Source: JBAZJN01 sp041651295
GTDB taxonomy: Bacteria; Patescibacteriota; UBA1384; XYA2-FULL-43-10; CAINNR01
Reading direction: 5' to 3'
Assembly (NCBI GenBank): GCA_041651295.1
Contig: JBAZJN010000001.1
Span: 109,717-173,716 of the forward strand
DNA length: 64,000 nucleotides
Of the stretch, positions 48,658-56,927 are shown piece after piece. The notes under the pieces are model-generated. The model searched no databases. It was not told the origin of the DNA and saw only the letters and a program-made list of their open reading frames with translations. Position 1 is the stretch's first letter. Every line of letters begins with the position of its first letter. Both the position numbers and the translations under genes were made by a program.

Positions 48658-49431
48658 CTATTCAATATCTTTCTGAAATGTGGTAGAAACAGACCAAATA
48701 TAATCAAAAAGTGATTTCTGGCTCGAATATATCAATTGCTGCTTGATTGCCGCCAAATACGGTGGGGTAGCAGAAAAATGAACTATAGTTGAATTTGCCA
48801 GCCAAAGTGATGCGGGAAAGGCAATCTCCTTTGGCATTATCCTAATTTCAATATTTTGGACAGCCAATTTCTCCGGATCAATAAGTTTTTCACTGCCACT
48901 TGGTATTAGGGTATTGTTCAAGACATTCTTCTTTTTTTTCGCCGATAACAGAAGCTGATAATAATCATCGCCTAATATTTTTTGATAGTTACCCTTGCCG
49001 GGACTATCGATTGTGTAAATTATCGAATCCTTCTCAAGATCAAATAAAAACCTCTCTATATATGATCGGATTGATTTTTTATTCTGATAAAAGTTAGCTA
49101 TCGGAAACTCTCCCGAAGTCCGGTAAACCTCTGAAAGTTGAGTTGAAATCTTTCCGGCAATTTCCGCCCGCTTCAGTAAGTTTTCTTTTAATAGTTCTGG
49201 TGTTTCGAGCCAATAATAATTCCGGCCATGATAGATATTGGTTGAAGATAATCCCTCACTAGTTAGCCTCTCCATAATGCTGATAATTGTAGTACGGGGA
49301 AGCCCGGTTTTTTTGCTGATCTCCGTTGCTTTGGCTTCACCCAATGCAGCCAAAGCCATATAGACCTTAATTTCATTGTCGGTAAAACCGATGGCTTTCA
49401 GATTCTCAATAATTCTTTCTGTTGTCGACAT
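48658..49431 (-). CDS. TrmB-family transcriptional regulator
   Basis: 257 aa. N-terminal winged helix with the TrmB pattern IGFTDNEIKVYMALAALGEA then TEISKKTGLPRTTIISIMER; then a coiled segment and a C-terminal effector-like domain with no clear TrmB sugar-binding motif. Likely represses or activates genes in response to a metabolite. Divergent from the CoaD-like gene. AT-leaning native gene. Confidence 0.85.
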   Translation of the reverse strand: MSTTERIIENLKAIGFTDNEIKVYMALAALGEAKATEISKKTGLPRTTIISIMERLTSEGLSSTNIYHGRNYYWLETPELLKENLLKRAEIAGKISTQLSEVYRTSGEFPIANFYQNKKSIRSYIERFLFDLEKDSIIYTIDSPGKGNYQKILGDDYYQLLLSAKKKKNVLNNTLIPSGSEKLIDPEKLAVQNIEIRIMPKEIAFPASLWLANSTIVHFSATPPYLAAIKQQLIYSSQKSLFDYIWSVSTTFQKDIE

Positions 49432-49567
49432 TATTCGTAGTTATTTAATAGTATTTGAGCTTATTTTAGCACATTTGGTAGAAAATACAATATTCTTTGT
49501 CTTAAGAATTCGTAATACTGATAAACTCATCTCGACATCGAACATTAACAACAAAAGGTGATCCACG

Positions 49568-50089
49568 ATGAAAGTTTATTTCCCGGGTAGTTTTAACCCG
49601 CCAACATACGGCCACCTCGAAGTCTTGCGAAAGGCCTGCGATATCTTTCCCGAAATCGTTGTTGTCTGCTCTGAAAATCCGAACAAAATCGGCGTAATCA
49701 AGGCCTCCAGGCGCATCTGGTTGTGGCAAAGTTATCAACTGCCAACAAATTGCCGCGTTTTGACATTCAGTGAAGCACAACAGGAGCAAAATTCGGCTCC
49801 AAATGCTGGCAAGATACTAATACGTGGCATCCGTTCCGACGCAGATCTGCAACAGGATCAGCAGGTAGTCAAACTAAACCACGAAGAGTTTGGGTTCGAC
49901 TTCTTCTTCAGTATTTGGACTCCGCCGGAACTTTCCGAAGTATCCTCCGGCCGCTGCCGCGAACTGGCGCAAAAAGGAGATCTGAACCGCGTACTTTGCA
50001 GGTTGGTCTCTCCGTTGGTTGAGCGTTATCTGCTCGATGTTCACTGGTACGGACCAAGTCTGGCCGGATTTCGCGATGATTGGGAGTGA
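49568..50089 (+). CDS. CoaD/NadD-like nucleotidyltransferase
   Basis: 173 aa, HxGH-superfamily adenylyltransferase. FPGSFNPPTYGHLEVLRKA carries the TxGH signature, LIRGIRSDADLQQDQQVVKL matches the CoaD RGxR segment, and SSGRCRELAQKGD matches the SSxxRE motif. Closest to phosphopantetheine adenylyltransferase in length and motifs; it might serve CoA synthesis or adenylate another substrate. AAGGTG precedes the ATG. Pairs with the DUF3307 gene. Confidence 0.75.
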   Translation: MKVYFPGSFNPPTYGHLEVLRKACDIFPEIVVVCSENPNKIGVIKASRRIWLWQSYQLPTNCRVLTFSEAQQEQNSAPNAGKILIRGIRSDADLQQDQQVVKLNHEEFGFDFFFSIWTPPELSEVSSGRCRELAQKGDLNRVLCRLVSPLVERYLLDVHWYGPSLAGFRDDWE

Positions 50090-50094
50090 TGGAG

Positions 50095-50472
50095 ATGTTC
50101 AATTTCTGGCCAGTATTGTTTGGGCACTGGACGGCTGACTACCTGCTTCAGTCGAAAAAGATGGCTGTTGAGAAAGCAGGCAATCTTAAAGTCTGTCTGC
50201 TTCACTGCCTAATCTACGCCGCATCAGTTGGCTTGTGGTACGGAATTGTCGACTGGTGTAAGGTGCCGATGGTAATGGTTCTGGCTTTCATCAGCCACTT
50301 CCCCATCGACTACTGGTCGCTGGCGGCAAAATGGCTGAAGCTGATCAAGGGTCGTGATGTGATGGACGCCTTCAATCGAGAAAATCCTGATCCGTTTGCG
50401 GCGCTGATCTACGCCGCAGTTGATAACGGGATGCATCTGGCATTGCTCTACCTGGCAATGCAGTCGATATGA
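50095..50472 (+). CDS. DUF3307 family membrane protein
   Basis: 125 aa. FGHWTADYLLQSKKMAVEKA then CLLHCLIYAASVGLWYGIVD has the DUF3307 pattern (H...D..Q....K...H). Three to four helices. Starts at ATG 50095 (GGGAG 8 nt upstream) or at 50089, whose TGATG overlaps the stop of the CoaD-like gene; either way the pair is translationally coupled. Function unknown. Confidence 0.65.
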   Translation: MFNFWPVLFGHWTADYLLQSKKMAVEKAGNLKVCLLHCLIYAASVGLWYGIVDWCKVPMVMVLAFISHFPIDYWSLAAKWLKLIKGRDVMDAFNRENPDPFAALIYAAVDNGMHLALLYLAMQSI

Positions 50473-50474
50473 GA

Positions 50475-50508
50475 ACCACGCGCGGGACGCAATTCCGCGC
50501 TTTTTTAT
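50475..50508 (+). terminator. Rho-independent terminator
   Basis: GCGCGG-GACGCAATT-CCGCGC stem followed by T6. A family-E repeat remnant follows at 50505-50545. Confidence 0.75.
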
Positions 50509-50546
50509 TAGATTGCCGCGTCGCTTCGCTCCTCGCAATGATAAGA

Positions 50547-51938
50547 TCAATCTTCTGGGCCAAAGTCTGTTGGAGCGCCACCCTTCGGCTGGCGAGCTAA
50601 ATCCCGGAAGCGCATTTGTTCGGCGTTGAAATATAGATCAATGTTTCCGATCGGACCGTTTCGATGTTTGCGAATAAGTATTTCAGTTATCCCCTTCTTA
50701 TCGGAGTTTTCATCGTAATAATCGTCGCGGTAGATAAACATTACAACATCGGCATCTTGCTCGATAGAACCTGATTCACGAAGATCTGAGAGTTGCGGTC
50801 GTTTGTCGGGCCGATGTTCGACCGCGCGGGAAAGCTGCGACAGTGCCACAACCGGCACATTTAATTCACGAGCCAAAGTTTTTAGCGAGCGAGAGATTTC
50901 AGAAATTTCCTGAACACGGTTGGCGTCGCCGGATTTTGACCGGCCTTCGATTAACTGCAAATAGTCGACAAAGATTACACCAAGTTCGTGTTCCATTTGC
51001 AAACGCCTGGCCTTAGCCCGAATTTCTGTCACGTTTAGTCCGGGTGAATCGTCGATGAAGAACGGTGCTTCCGACAGCGTACCCATGGCATAACCGATCT
51101 TTGGGAAATCTTCATCGGTTAAATTGCCGGTCCGCAATTTCCAAGAGTCAACTCCGGCTTGCGATGATATTAAGCGGTCAACTAACTGCTCCTTTGACAT
51201 TTCCAGCGAAAAAAAGGCTACCGGAATTTTTTCCTCAACCGCAATTTGTTCGGCGATATTCAAAGCCAACGATGTTTTACCCATCGATGGCCTGGCAGCC
51301 AAAATTATTAGGTCGGATTTTTGCAGGCCGGCAAGTTTGGCGTCCAAATCCCGAAATCCGGTTGAAAGTCCCCTTAGCGCCCCTTTTTCCTTATGGATTT
51401 TGTCAATTCGGTCGAAAGCTTCGGTCAGAACATCTTTGATCGGAATGAATTTCTGGCGGAAAAATTTCTGTGAGACGGCGAAAAGCGACTGCTCGGCCTT
51501 ATCCAGAACTGCTGAAACATCCTCTTCTTCATCAAATCCGAGATCCGATATTGTGACAGCTGAGGTAATTAGCCGGCGCAGAACTGCCTTGTTGCGGACA
51601 ATGTTTGCCCAATGCGCAACGTTTGCGGCCGACGGCGTAGCATTTACAATCGAGACAATGTGAGAATTGCCACCGACATTTGATAATTCTTTTTCCTTTT
51701 CCAGTTGGTCGGTCAGCGTAACCATGTCAATCGGAACCCGCTTCTCAAAAAGCAAAACGATCGCCCGATAAATTGTGGCGTTTCTTTCGTCATAAAAATC
51801 GTCCGGTGTTAGAATTTCAACCACCGACAAAATCGCTTCTTTATCAACTAAGATTGCGCCGATTACAGCGTTTTCTGCTTCGAGATTTTGTGGCGGAAGC
51901 TTGGCTCCAGCCGGCAAATTGTTCTTTTTCTTCGCCAT
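50547..51938 (-). CDS. dnaB: Replicative DNA helicase
   Basis: 463 aa hexameric 5'-3' helicase of the replication fork. N-terminal primase-binding domain (EAENAVIGAILVDKEAILSV), Walker A ARPSMGKTSLALNIAEQ, Walker B GVIFVDYLQLIEG, and arginine-finger region ALSQLSRAVEHRPDKRPQLS. GGAGG precedes the ATG. It lies downstream of dnaX, separated by a family-A repeat, forming a replication gene pair. Confidence 0.96.
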   Translation of the reverse strand: MAKKKNNLPAGAKLPPQNLEAENAVIGAILVDKEAILSVVEILTPDDFYDERNATIYRAIVLLFEKRVPIDMVTLTDQLEKEKELSNVGGNSHIVSIVNATPSAANVAHWANIVRNKAVLRRLITSAVTISDLGFDEEEDVSAVLDKAEQSLFAVSQKFFRQKFIPIKDVLTEAFDRIDKIHKEKGALRGLSTGFRDLDAKLAGLQKSDLIILAARPSMGKTSLALNIAEQIAVEEKIPVAFFSLEMSKEQLVDRLISSQAGVDSWKLRTGNLTDEDFPKIGYAMGTLSEAPFFIDDSPGLNVTEIRAKARRLQMEHELGVIFVDYLQLIEGRSKSGDANRVQEISEISRSLKTLARELNVPVVALSQLSRAVEHRPDKRPQLSDLRESGSIEQDADVVMFIYRDDYYDENSDKKGITEILIRKHRNGPIGNIDLYFNAEQMRFRDLARQPKGGAPTDFGPED

Positions 51939-51952
51939 CTGGCGACCTCCAA

Positions 51953-52046
51953 TAATGGATAACTAATATTCTAATGGCTAATAACAAATTATACGAATTT
52001 GTTTAATTAGTTATTGGTTATTCGGTAATTCGTCATTCATTCTTGT
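51953..52046. repeat. Family A palindromic repeat copy 3, between dnaX and dnaB
   Basis: AATGGATAACTAATATTC start and TTATTCGGTAATTCGTCATTC end, matching copies 1 and 2. Its edge meets the dnaX stop. Confidence 0.85.
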
Positions 52047-53638
52047 TACTCAACTTCAAACATTTCTTTGGCCGCTTTTTCGAGGTCGTTATCAGGACCC
52101 TCGAGGACTTTCGACTTTCGACTTTCGACTTTCGACTTATCTTTAATCGTACATTTAACTATATATTTCTTGCCCAAAATATCTTCAATTACTTTCTCAA
52201 CGATCTGTTTATTGGCAATTTCCGATATTTTGTCATGATGGAACTTGAATTTTACAGCGATGATAAACTCAGTTCCGGAAATTCCTTCCGGGCTGGCATC
52301 GCGCATCAGCGCATTAAGCGTGTGATTATGTTCTTTAATTTTATCCAAAATTTTCTTCCAAGTTTCGGAATCCAAGGATTGAGAGATGGGAGATGAGATA
52401 TGAGACTTTTTTTCTCCAGACTCCGGTTGGATATCTGGATTCAGAATTTCACTGGTTATTGGTGTTTTGGATTTCAAGTTTTTAATCTCTGGTTTTTCAT
52501 CCTTGATTTCTTCTGCCTCATTTCTCATTTCTAATTTCTCATTTCTGTTGTCCGATCCACAACTCTCGATGATTGCCATTTCAATCGGCAAAGTTTTCAC
52601 TGGGCTGTCTTTCACTAACTGCCCCGCCTCGATAAAGAGGTTGAGAAGACTGGCAACTTTTTTTGCCTCAAATTTAGCCGCTAAGATTCTTAATTTTTCC
52701 GCCTTTTCCTGCGTTTGGTCAAAAATGGCTTCGCCGTCGGAAATTTTCAACAACAGAAGCTGTCTCGACACCTCGACGATTTCTCTAATAATTTGGACTG
52801 CTTCAGTGCCTTGGTCTGTGAACTTTTCTATCGCCATTAGCGCTTGCAGTTTTTCTCCCTCGGCGATTAACGAAAGCAAATCAACTACTTCCTCAAACTT
52901 CGCCATGCCGAGAATATTTTCAACATCCTTTAAGGTTATCTCTTTAGACACCGAAGCAATTTGTTCCAATAGAGAAATTGAATCCCGGTGGCTGCCGTCG
53001 GCAATAACGGCGATGGCATCTAAAGCGGCATCCTCGGCATTCAGTTTTTCTGCCTCGATAATTTTTTTCAGATTCTTTATGATGTCATCTTTGCGAATCC
53101 GGCGAAAATCGAAACGGGCGACCCGAGAAAGAATCGTTGCTGGAATTTTATGGGCTTCGGTTGTGGCCAAAATGAAAATCGCGTGTTTCGGCGGTTCTTC
53201 CAGAGTTTTTAACAGGGCATTAAAAGCCGGCAATGTCAGCATATGGACTTCATCGATGATGAAAACTTTATATTTGCCGCTCGTTGGCGAGAACTTTACC
53301 CTGTCCCTGAGTTCGCGAATTTCATCGATCCCCCGGTTTGATGCAGCATCAATTTCGATTACATCCAAACTTTTCCCCGAAGCAATCTCTTTACAACTTT
53401 GGCACTCGCAGCATGGTTCGCCGCTGCCGGATTTGATTAATTCTTCCCGTTTTTGGCAATTGACAGCTTTGGCCAAGAGCCTTGCCGCCGAGGTTTTGCC
53501 GATGCCACGCGGACCGGCAAATAAATATCCGTGGCCGACTCTGTTTTCCAAAACAGCCGAAAGCAAAGTATCACGAACGTGGTCCTCGCCGATTAAATCA
53601 GAAAATTTTTGCGAACGGTATTTGCGGTATAGTGACAT
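52046..53638 (-). CDS. dnaX: DNA polymerase III gamma/tau subunit with repeat-rich linker
   Basis: 530 aa clamp-loader ATPase. Walker A GPRGIGKTSAARLLA, four-cysteine zinc module from CQKREE to CECQSC, Walker B KVFIIDEVHML, and sensor 1 ILATTEAHKIP. Residues ~375-440 are low-complexity (MRNEAEEIKDEKPEIKNLKS), followed by a C-terminal domain ending LEKAAKEMFEVE. Near the end, VESRKSKVLEG (52106-52139) is the same ACTTTCG tandem repeat as in the GT4 gene. No slippery A-run for gamma production is obvious. Confidence 0.93.
   Translation of the reverse strand: MSLYRKYRSQKFSDLIGEDHVRDTLLSAVLENRVGHGYLFAGPRGIGKTSAARLLAKAVNCQKREELIKSGSGEPCCECQSCKEIASGKSLDVIEIDAASNRGIDEIRELRDRVKFSPTSGKYKVFIIDEVHMLTLPAFNALLKTLEEPPKHAIFILATTEAHKIPATILSRVARFDFRRIRKDDIIKNLKKIIEAEKLNAEDAALDAIAVIADGSHRDSISLLEQIASVSKEITLKDVENILGMAKFEEVVDLLSLIAEGEKLQALMAIEKFTDQGTEAVQIIREIVEVSRQLLLLKISDGEAIFDQTQEKAEKLRILAAKFEAKKVASLLNLFIEAGQLVKDSPVKTLPIEMAIIESCGSDNRNEKLEMRNEAEEIKDEKPEIKNLKSKTPITSEILNPDIQPESGEKKSHISSPISQSLDSETWKKILDKIKEHNHTLNALMRDASPEGISGTEFIIAVKFKFHHDKISEIANKQIVEKVIEDILGKKYIVKCTIKDKSKVESRKSKVLEGPDNDLEKAAKEMFEVE
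52106..52139. repeat. Tandem ACTTTCG repeat inside dnaX
   Basis: Four 7-bp units in frame; shared with 40267-40302. Confidence 0.8.
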
Positions 53639-54048
53639 AATTATTAATTTAAAAACTCCAATTTAAAATGAATTTTACAATGATCTAATGTTTAAAACAT
53701 TTAAATATTTTGAATTTAATTTAAATTTTAAATTGAAAATTTTAAATTTGCGGACAATTTAACAATACAACACTTTATGGCGGTTAAGAAACAATTAACC
53801 TAATTGATCTAATTAACCTGACCAACCTAAATAACAATTTAATGAATCAGACATTGGACATTTTTTAGGAATTAGGAATTAGGAATTAGGAATTTGGCTT
53901 TAATTGTCCCCACCTTATCAACATCTTATCAACAGAACTACTGATATTCTAATCGCTCTAATATACGAATATGATCTAAAATTGTGTTAAAATATTGGTA
54001 TATTGACGAAATTCGTAAATTCGTAGTTGAAGCGACTTTAGGAGCGGA
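53639..54048. other. 410-bp AT-rich repeat-filled gap with two DnaA-box-like sites
   Basis: Holds family H (53645-53755), family B (53797-53893, ending in four tandem GAATTAG units), two TTATCAACA sites (53915-53923 and 53926-53934, one mismatch from the DnaA box) and a family-A-like palindrome (53937-54030: AACTACTGATATTC to TTCGTAAATTCGTAGTT). Lies between divergent dnaX and the HU-like gene. Confidence 0.5.
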
Positions 54049-54813
54049 ATGATTAAGGAAAAGTTTGCAGCGCAGCTTGCCAAAGAGATGCGATCTCTTG
54101 GTTTTAAATTAACGGTACCAGCGGCCGAGAAGTTTGTTGATGCTCTGGCAAAATCGATGGCCGAGGGTTTGATTCGTGATAGAAAATTAATCGTTTCCAA
54201 TTTCGGCAGTTTTGAATCAATCAAAATCGGCGCCAAAGTTATAAACAGCCCCAAGGGCGACAAGAAAAAATTCTTTATGCCGCCAACCGACATCGTCAAG
54301 TGGCACCCCTCAGGCAAGATCCGGGAACGCGCAGAAAGCACCGAAATTGACGACGAGGAGTTTGAACAGATTAAGGGTAAACTCTTCACCGAAGATTTGC
54401 CGGTTATATTTAATGAAGCTGAAACAATCGGGGAGCCGGAGATTAAAGTTGCGCCCCAAAGCGATCCATATGAGGTCCAGGTACGATATGTCAAAGGTCA
54501 AAATTCAATTCCAATCGGCCGGTCACCGCTGTCTAAATTGATCAAATCACTCCTAAAAGAGATGTTGACTCAAGGATCGGACAAAATGAAAATCACACCC
54601 GAGCGTTTTGCCAGTCAGATAATATATTTTTCCGGCGACAATGAACAAGCTTCAAAGATTCTGCCGAGAGACAGCCATAATCTGATTGTCCAAGAAATTG
54701 TCGGATTAACAGCAGGTCAGAAAGAGTTCATGCTTTTTGGAAAAATGCGGGCCAAAATCGAGAAAAATTTAACCCCTTTTGGCACCGAAATTACTATTCT
54801 ATGCCTCAAATGA
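54049..54813 (+). CDS. HU/IHF-like DNA-binding domain fused to unknown C-terminal domain
   Basis: 254 aa. Residues ~1-95 resemble HU: EKFVDALAKSMAEGLIRDRK then LIVSNFGSFESIKIGAKVIN and FMPPTDIVKWHPSGKIRERA (compare the VxFxPGKxLK arm end). The remaining ~155 residues have no recognised fold (SKLIKSLLKEMLTQGSDKMK, VGLTAGQKEFMLFGKMRAKI). HU proteins are normally ~90 aa, so this is a long variant. TAGGAG precedes the ATG; overlaps the next gene by 13 bp. Confidence 0.65.
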   Translation: MIKEKFAAQLAKEMRSLGFKLTVPAAEKFVDALAKSMAEGLIRDRKLIVSNFGSFESIKIGAKVINSPKGDKKKFFMPPTDIVKWHPSGKIRERAESTEIDDEEFEQIKGKLFTEDLPVIFNEAETIGEPEIKVAPQSDPYEVQVRYVKGQNSIPIGRSPLSKLIKSLLKEMLTQGSDKMKITPERFASQIIYFSGDNEQASKILPRDSHNLIVQEIVGLTAGQKEFMLFGKMRAKIEKNLTPFGTEITILCLK

Positions 54814-55850
54814 AAAAGATGACCAACAAAAAAAGAAAAGGTAGCGCGATAATTGTCGCAGTTCTTTTATCGGCAATCGTCGGCGGTGCAGCCATTGGAA
54901 TTGCCGCAGTTTCTACCAGGCAAATTAAAATCTCTGAAACATACAACAAAGGACTCTTGGCTTTTTATGCTGCGGAATCCGGACTTGAAGAGGGACTTTT
55001 GTATTATAAACATAATCCGTCGCAGGAAATTCCCGAAATTATCGATATTACCGACACAACCGGCGGAGCAGAAAGATTGCCAAAGAATGTTTATCGCAAC
55101 TTTCTGAAAAATGATGACATGAGGCCGGTCAACAACAACCATGGCATTTTAGCTGGTTATACAAGCAATCTGAGACAACAAGTTTACGATCTCCAGGTTT
55201 TTTACAAGCAGAAATACTACGGCGACGATCGGGCCGACCCAAGAGGAATAATTGATTCGGCAGATATTGCCGGAACGACTGATAATAAATATCGATTGCA
55301 GAAAGACGAAGCTTCAACTTTTGATATTCTGCCTGAAAACAATAATATTTATCTCTATTGGCGATGGACAAAAGCCTGCAATGTTTCCCCGGGAGACACA
55401 AATCCCCATCCGCGAGCGCTGGAAATCAAAATCAAAACCAAAGAAGTCAGCCCGATATCAAATAAAAACGAATATACTAAAGTTTACAAAGATCCACGCT
55501 GTGCGGGAACTATCAGTAATTCGACCAACGCTATCGCCTCCAGCGATCCGGCTGTCTTTTCGCCCGGCACGGAATTAAAATCGAACATGGGCATTTCGGC
55601 CTTGACGGCGGTCGAACTGATAATAAAACCGGTCGGCAACACGGCTGCTTCAGACGACAGTATTTACTTCGGTTTTAATCAAATTGCCACCGGAGCGGCC
55701 CAGCCTTCCATTCGAACAACCGGACCAACTACAACAGTTAAATCAGTCGGCTATTACAACGGCACAACCCGACAAATTACTGCCAATATCAATCGTCAGA
55801 ACGGTACAATCGCTGATATCTTCCAATACGTACTCTACCAAGGGCAGTGA
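54801..55850 (+). CDS. PilX-like type IV pilus assembly/pilin-like protein
   Basis: 349 aa. A basic leader (KKMTNKKRKG) precedes a pilin-type hydrophobic helix (SAIIVAVLLSAIVGGAAIGI) and the PilX N-terminal signature RQIKISETYNKGLLAFYAAE then SGLEEGLLYYK. The extracellular remainder is Asn/Thr-rich. Probably a minor pilin or pseudopilin of a type IV filament system; other pil genes are not in the window. Start uncertain among three ATGs (54801, 54810, 54819). Overlaps the HU-like gene. Confidence 0.65.
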   Translation: MPQMKKMTNKKRKGSAIIVAVLLSAIVGGAAIGIAAVSTRQIKISETYNKGLLAFYAAESGLEEGLLYYKHNPSQEIPEIIDITDTTGGAERLPKNVYRNFLKNDDMRPVNNNHGILAGYTSNLRQQVYDLQVFYKQKYYGDDRADPRGIIDSADIAGTTDNKYRLQKDEASTFDILPENNNIYLYWRWTKACNVSPGDTNPHPRALEIKIKTKEVSPISNKNEYTKVYKDPRCAGTISNSTNAIASSDPAVFSPGTELKSNMGISALTAVELIIKPVGNTAASDDSIYFGFNQIATGAAQPSIRTTGPTTTVKSVGYYNGTTRQITANINRQNGTIADIFQYVLYQGQ

Positions 55851-55856
55851 TTTTGA

Positions 55857-55925
55857 TTTGTCATTGCGAGCGAGAGCGTGGCAATCTCTACCTGTCATCC
55901 TGAGCGAAGTCGAAGGATCTGTTTT
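55857..55925. repeat. Composite family E repeat
   Basis: GTCATTGCGAGCGAGAGCG then TGTCATCCTGAGCGAAGTCG, two different repeat units joined. Confidence 0.6.
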
Positions 55926-56062
55926 TTTGATCTAATTAAAAAGGCGGGTAGAACTCTCCCTTGTTTTTTTACATAGACGATAATGAAAAAATTTGATATT
56001 CTGTGCTCAGCCATTGCGCGGGGCTAAAAATACCGCAGCACTACTCACGGAGGTGGACGGAT

Positions 56063-56893
56063 ATGTCCACAAAGTTGGCTGGTCTTGACGTCAAGAAGCT
56101 CGGAAGAAAAGGGCTGGAGGATTTCCAATCGGAATGGGAAGCGGTCGAAACGGTTGATGAAGCCGAGAGGCTGATTCGGGCCGTGCCGCACCTGCCGGTG
56201 CTGACTGAGCCGACACCGAGCGGATGGGGGCAGCAGCTGATGCGAATCAACTGTTTGCTGCCGATCCTCGAAGTTGGTCCGGAAGCCGACGACAACGCAG
56301 AGCGTCTGCAATCACAGACAGCAATCGTGTTGTCTAAGCTATTGGCAAGCGATGAAACGAAGCGCATCTTCCCCTGCTGTTTGTTGCCGCCAACCATATA
56401 CCAACTGATCGAAATCTACCTCAAATGGTACCCAACTTTACGACGAGAGATCTGGATCTGCTTGGATGCAATCGGCACAATTCTCGAGAGCATTCTTAAG
56501 AAGGTGCTGTTCGCTATGTATGCCGAGCAGTACCCAGGGGAGAGCATTATCGTTCCGGGCGAGTATGTCCAACTCCAACGTCCCGCGTACCGTCGGCTGC
56601 TTCGCTTCGCCATTCTCGCCGAGCGTTTTGAACCAATCGTTGAGCATCCGCTACCGGAGACGGTCGCCAGAGTGACTGCATATGCCAAATACGCAACAGA
56701 CAAGGTCATCGGGAAGAGGGAGCTCGACACGCCGGAACAACGAACTGAGGCGCTGGCACTACTCAACATCAAGCGCTACAGCGGCCACTGCACCAGTGAC
56801 TTCTGGAAGGCAATCAAGCTGGTGCGGCTGCTACACCAGATCACATTGATCTCTGAGGCAGAACAACGCTACTTCCGATCCGTCAACAGCTGA
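56063..56893 (+). CDS. Unknown helical protein, 276 aa
   Basis: All-helical soluble protein (LGRKGLEDFQSEWEAVETVD, LLPPTIYQLIEIYLKWYPTL, LRREIWICLDAIGTILESIL). HEAT-like helix spacing is possible but not demonstrable. ATG at 56063 follows GGAGGTG by 7 nt, which excludes the longer frame. Terminator GCCCCGACGTCTGGGGC plus T7 follows at once. GC-rich cassette. Confidence 0.6.
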   Translation: MSTKLAGLDVKKLGRKGLEDFQSEWEAVETVDEAERLIRAVPHLPVLTEPTPSGWGQQLMRINCLLPILEVGPEADDNAERLQSQTAIVLSKLLASDETKRIFPCCLLPPTIYQLIEIYLKWYPTLRREIWICLDAIGTILESILKKVLFAMYAEQYPGESIIVPGEYVQLQRPAYRRLLRFAILAERFEPIVEHPLPETVARVTAYAKYATDKVIGKRELDTPEQRTEALALLNIKRYSGHCTSDFWKAIKLVRLLHQITLISEAEQRYFRSVNS

Positions 56894-56897
56894 ACCA

Positions 56898-56927
56898 ACT
56901 GCCCCGACGTCTGGGGCATTTTTTTAT
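56898..56927 (+). terminator. Rho-independent terminator
   Basis: GCCCC-GACGTCT-GGGGC stem, then TTTTTTTATTTAG. Confidence 0.85.
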
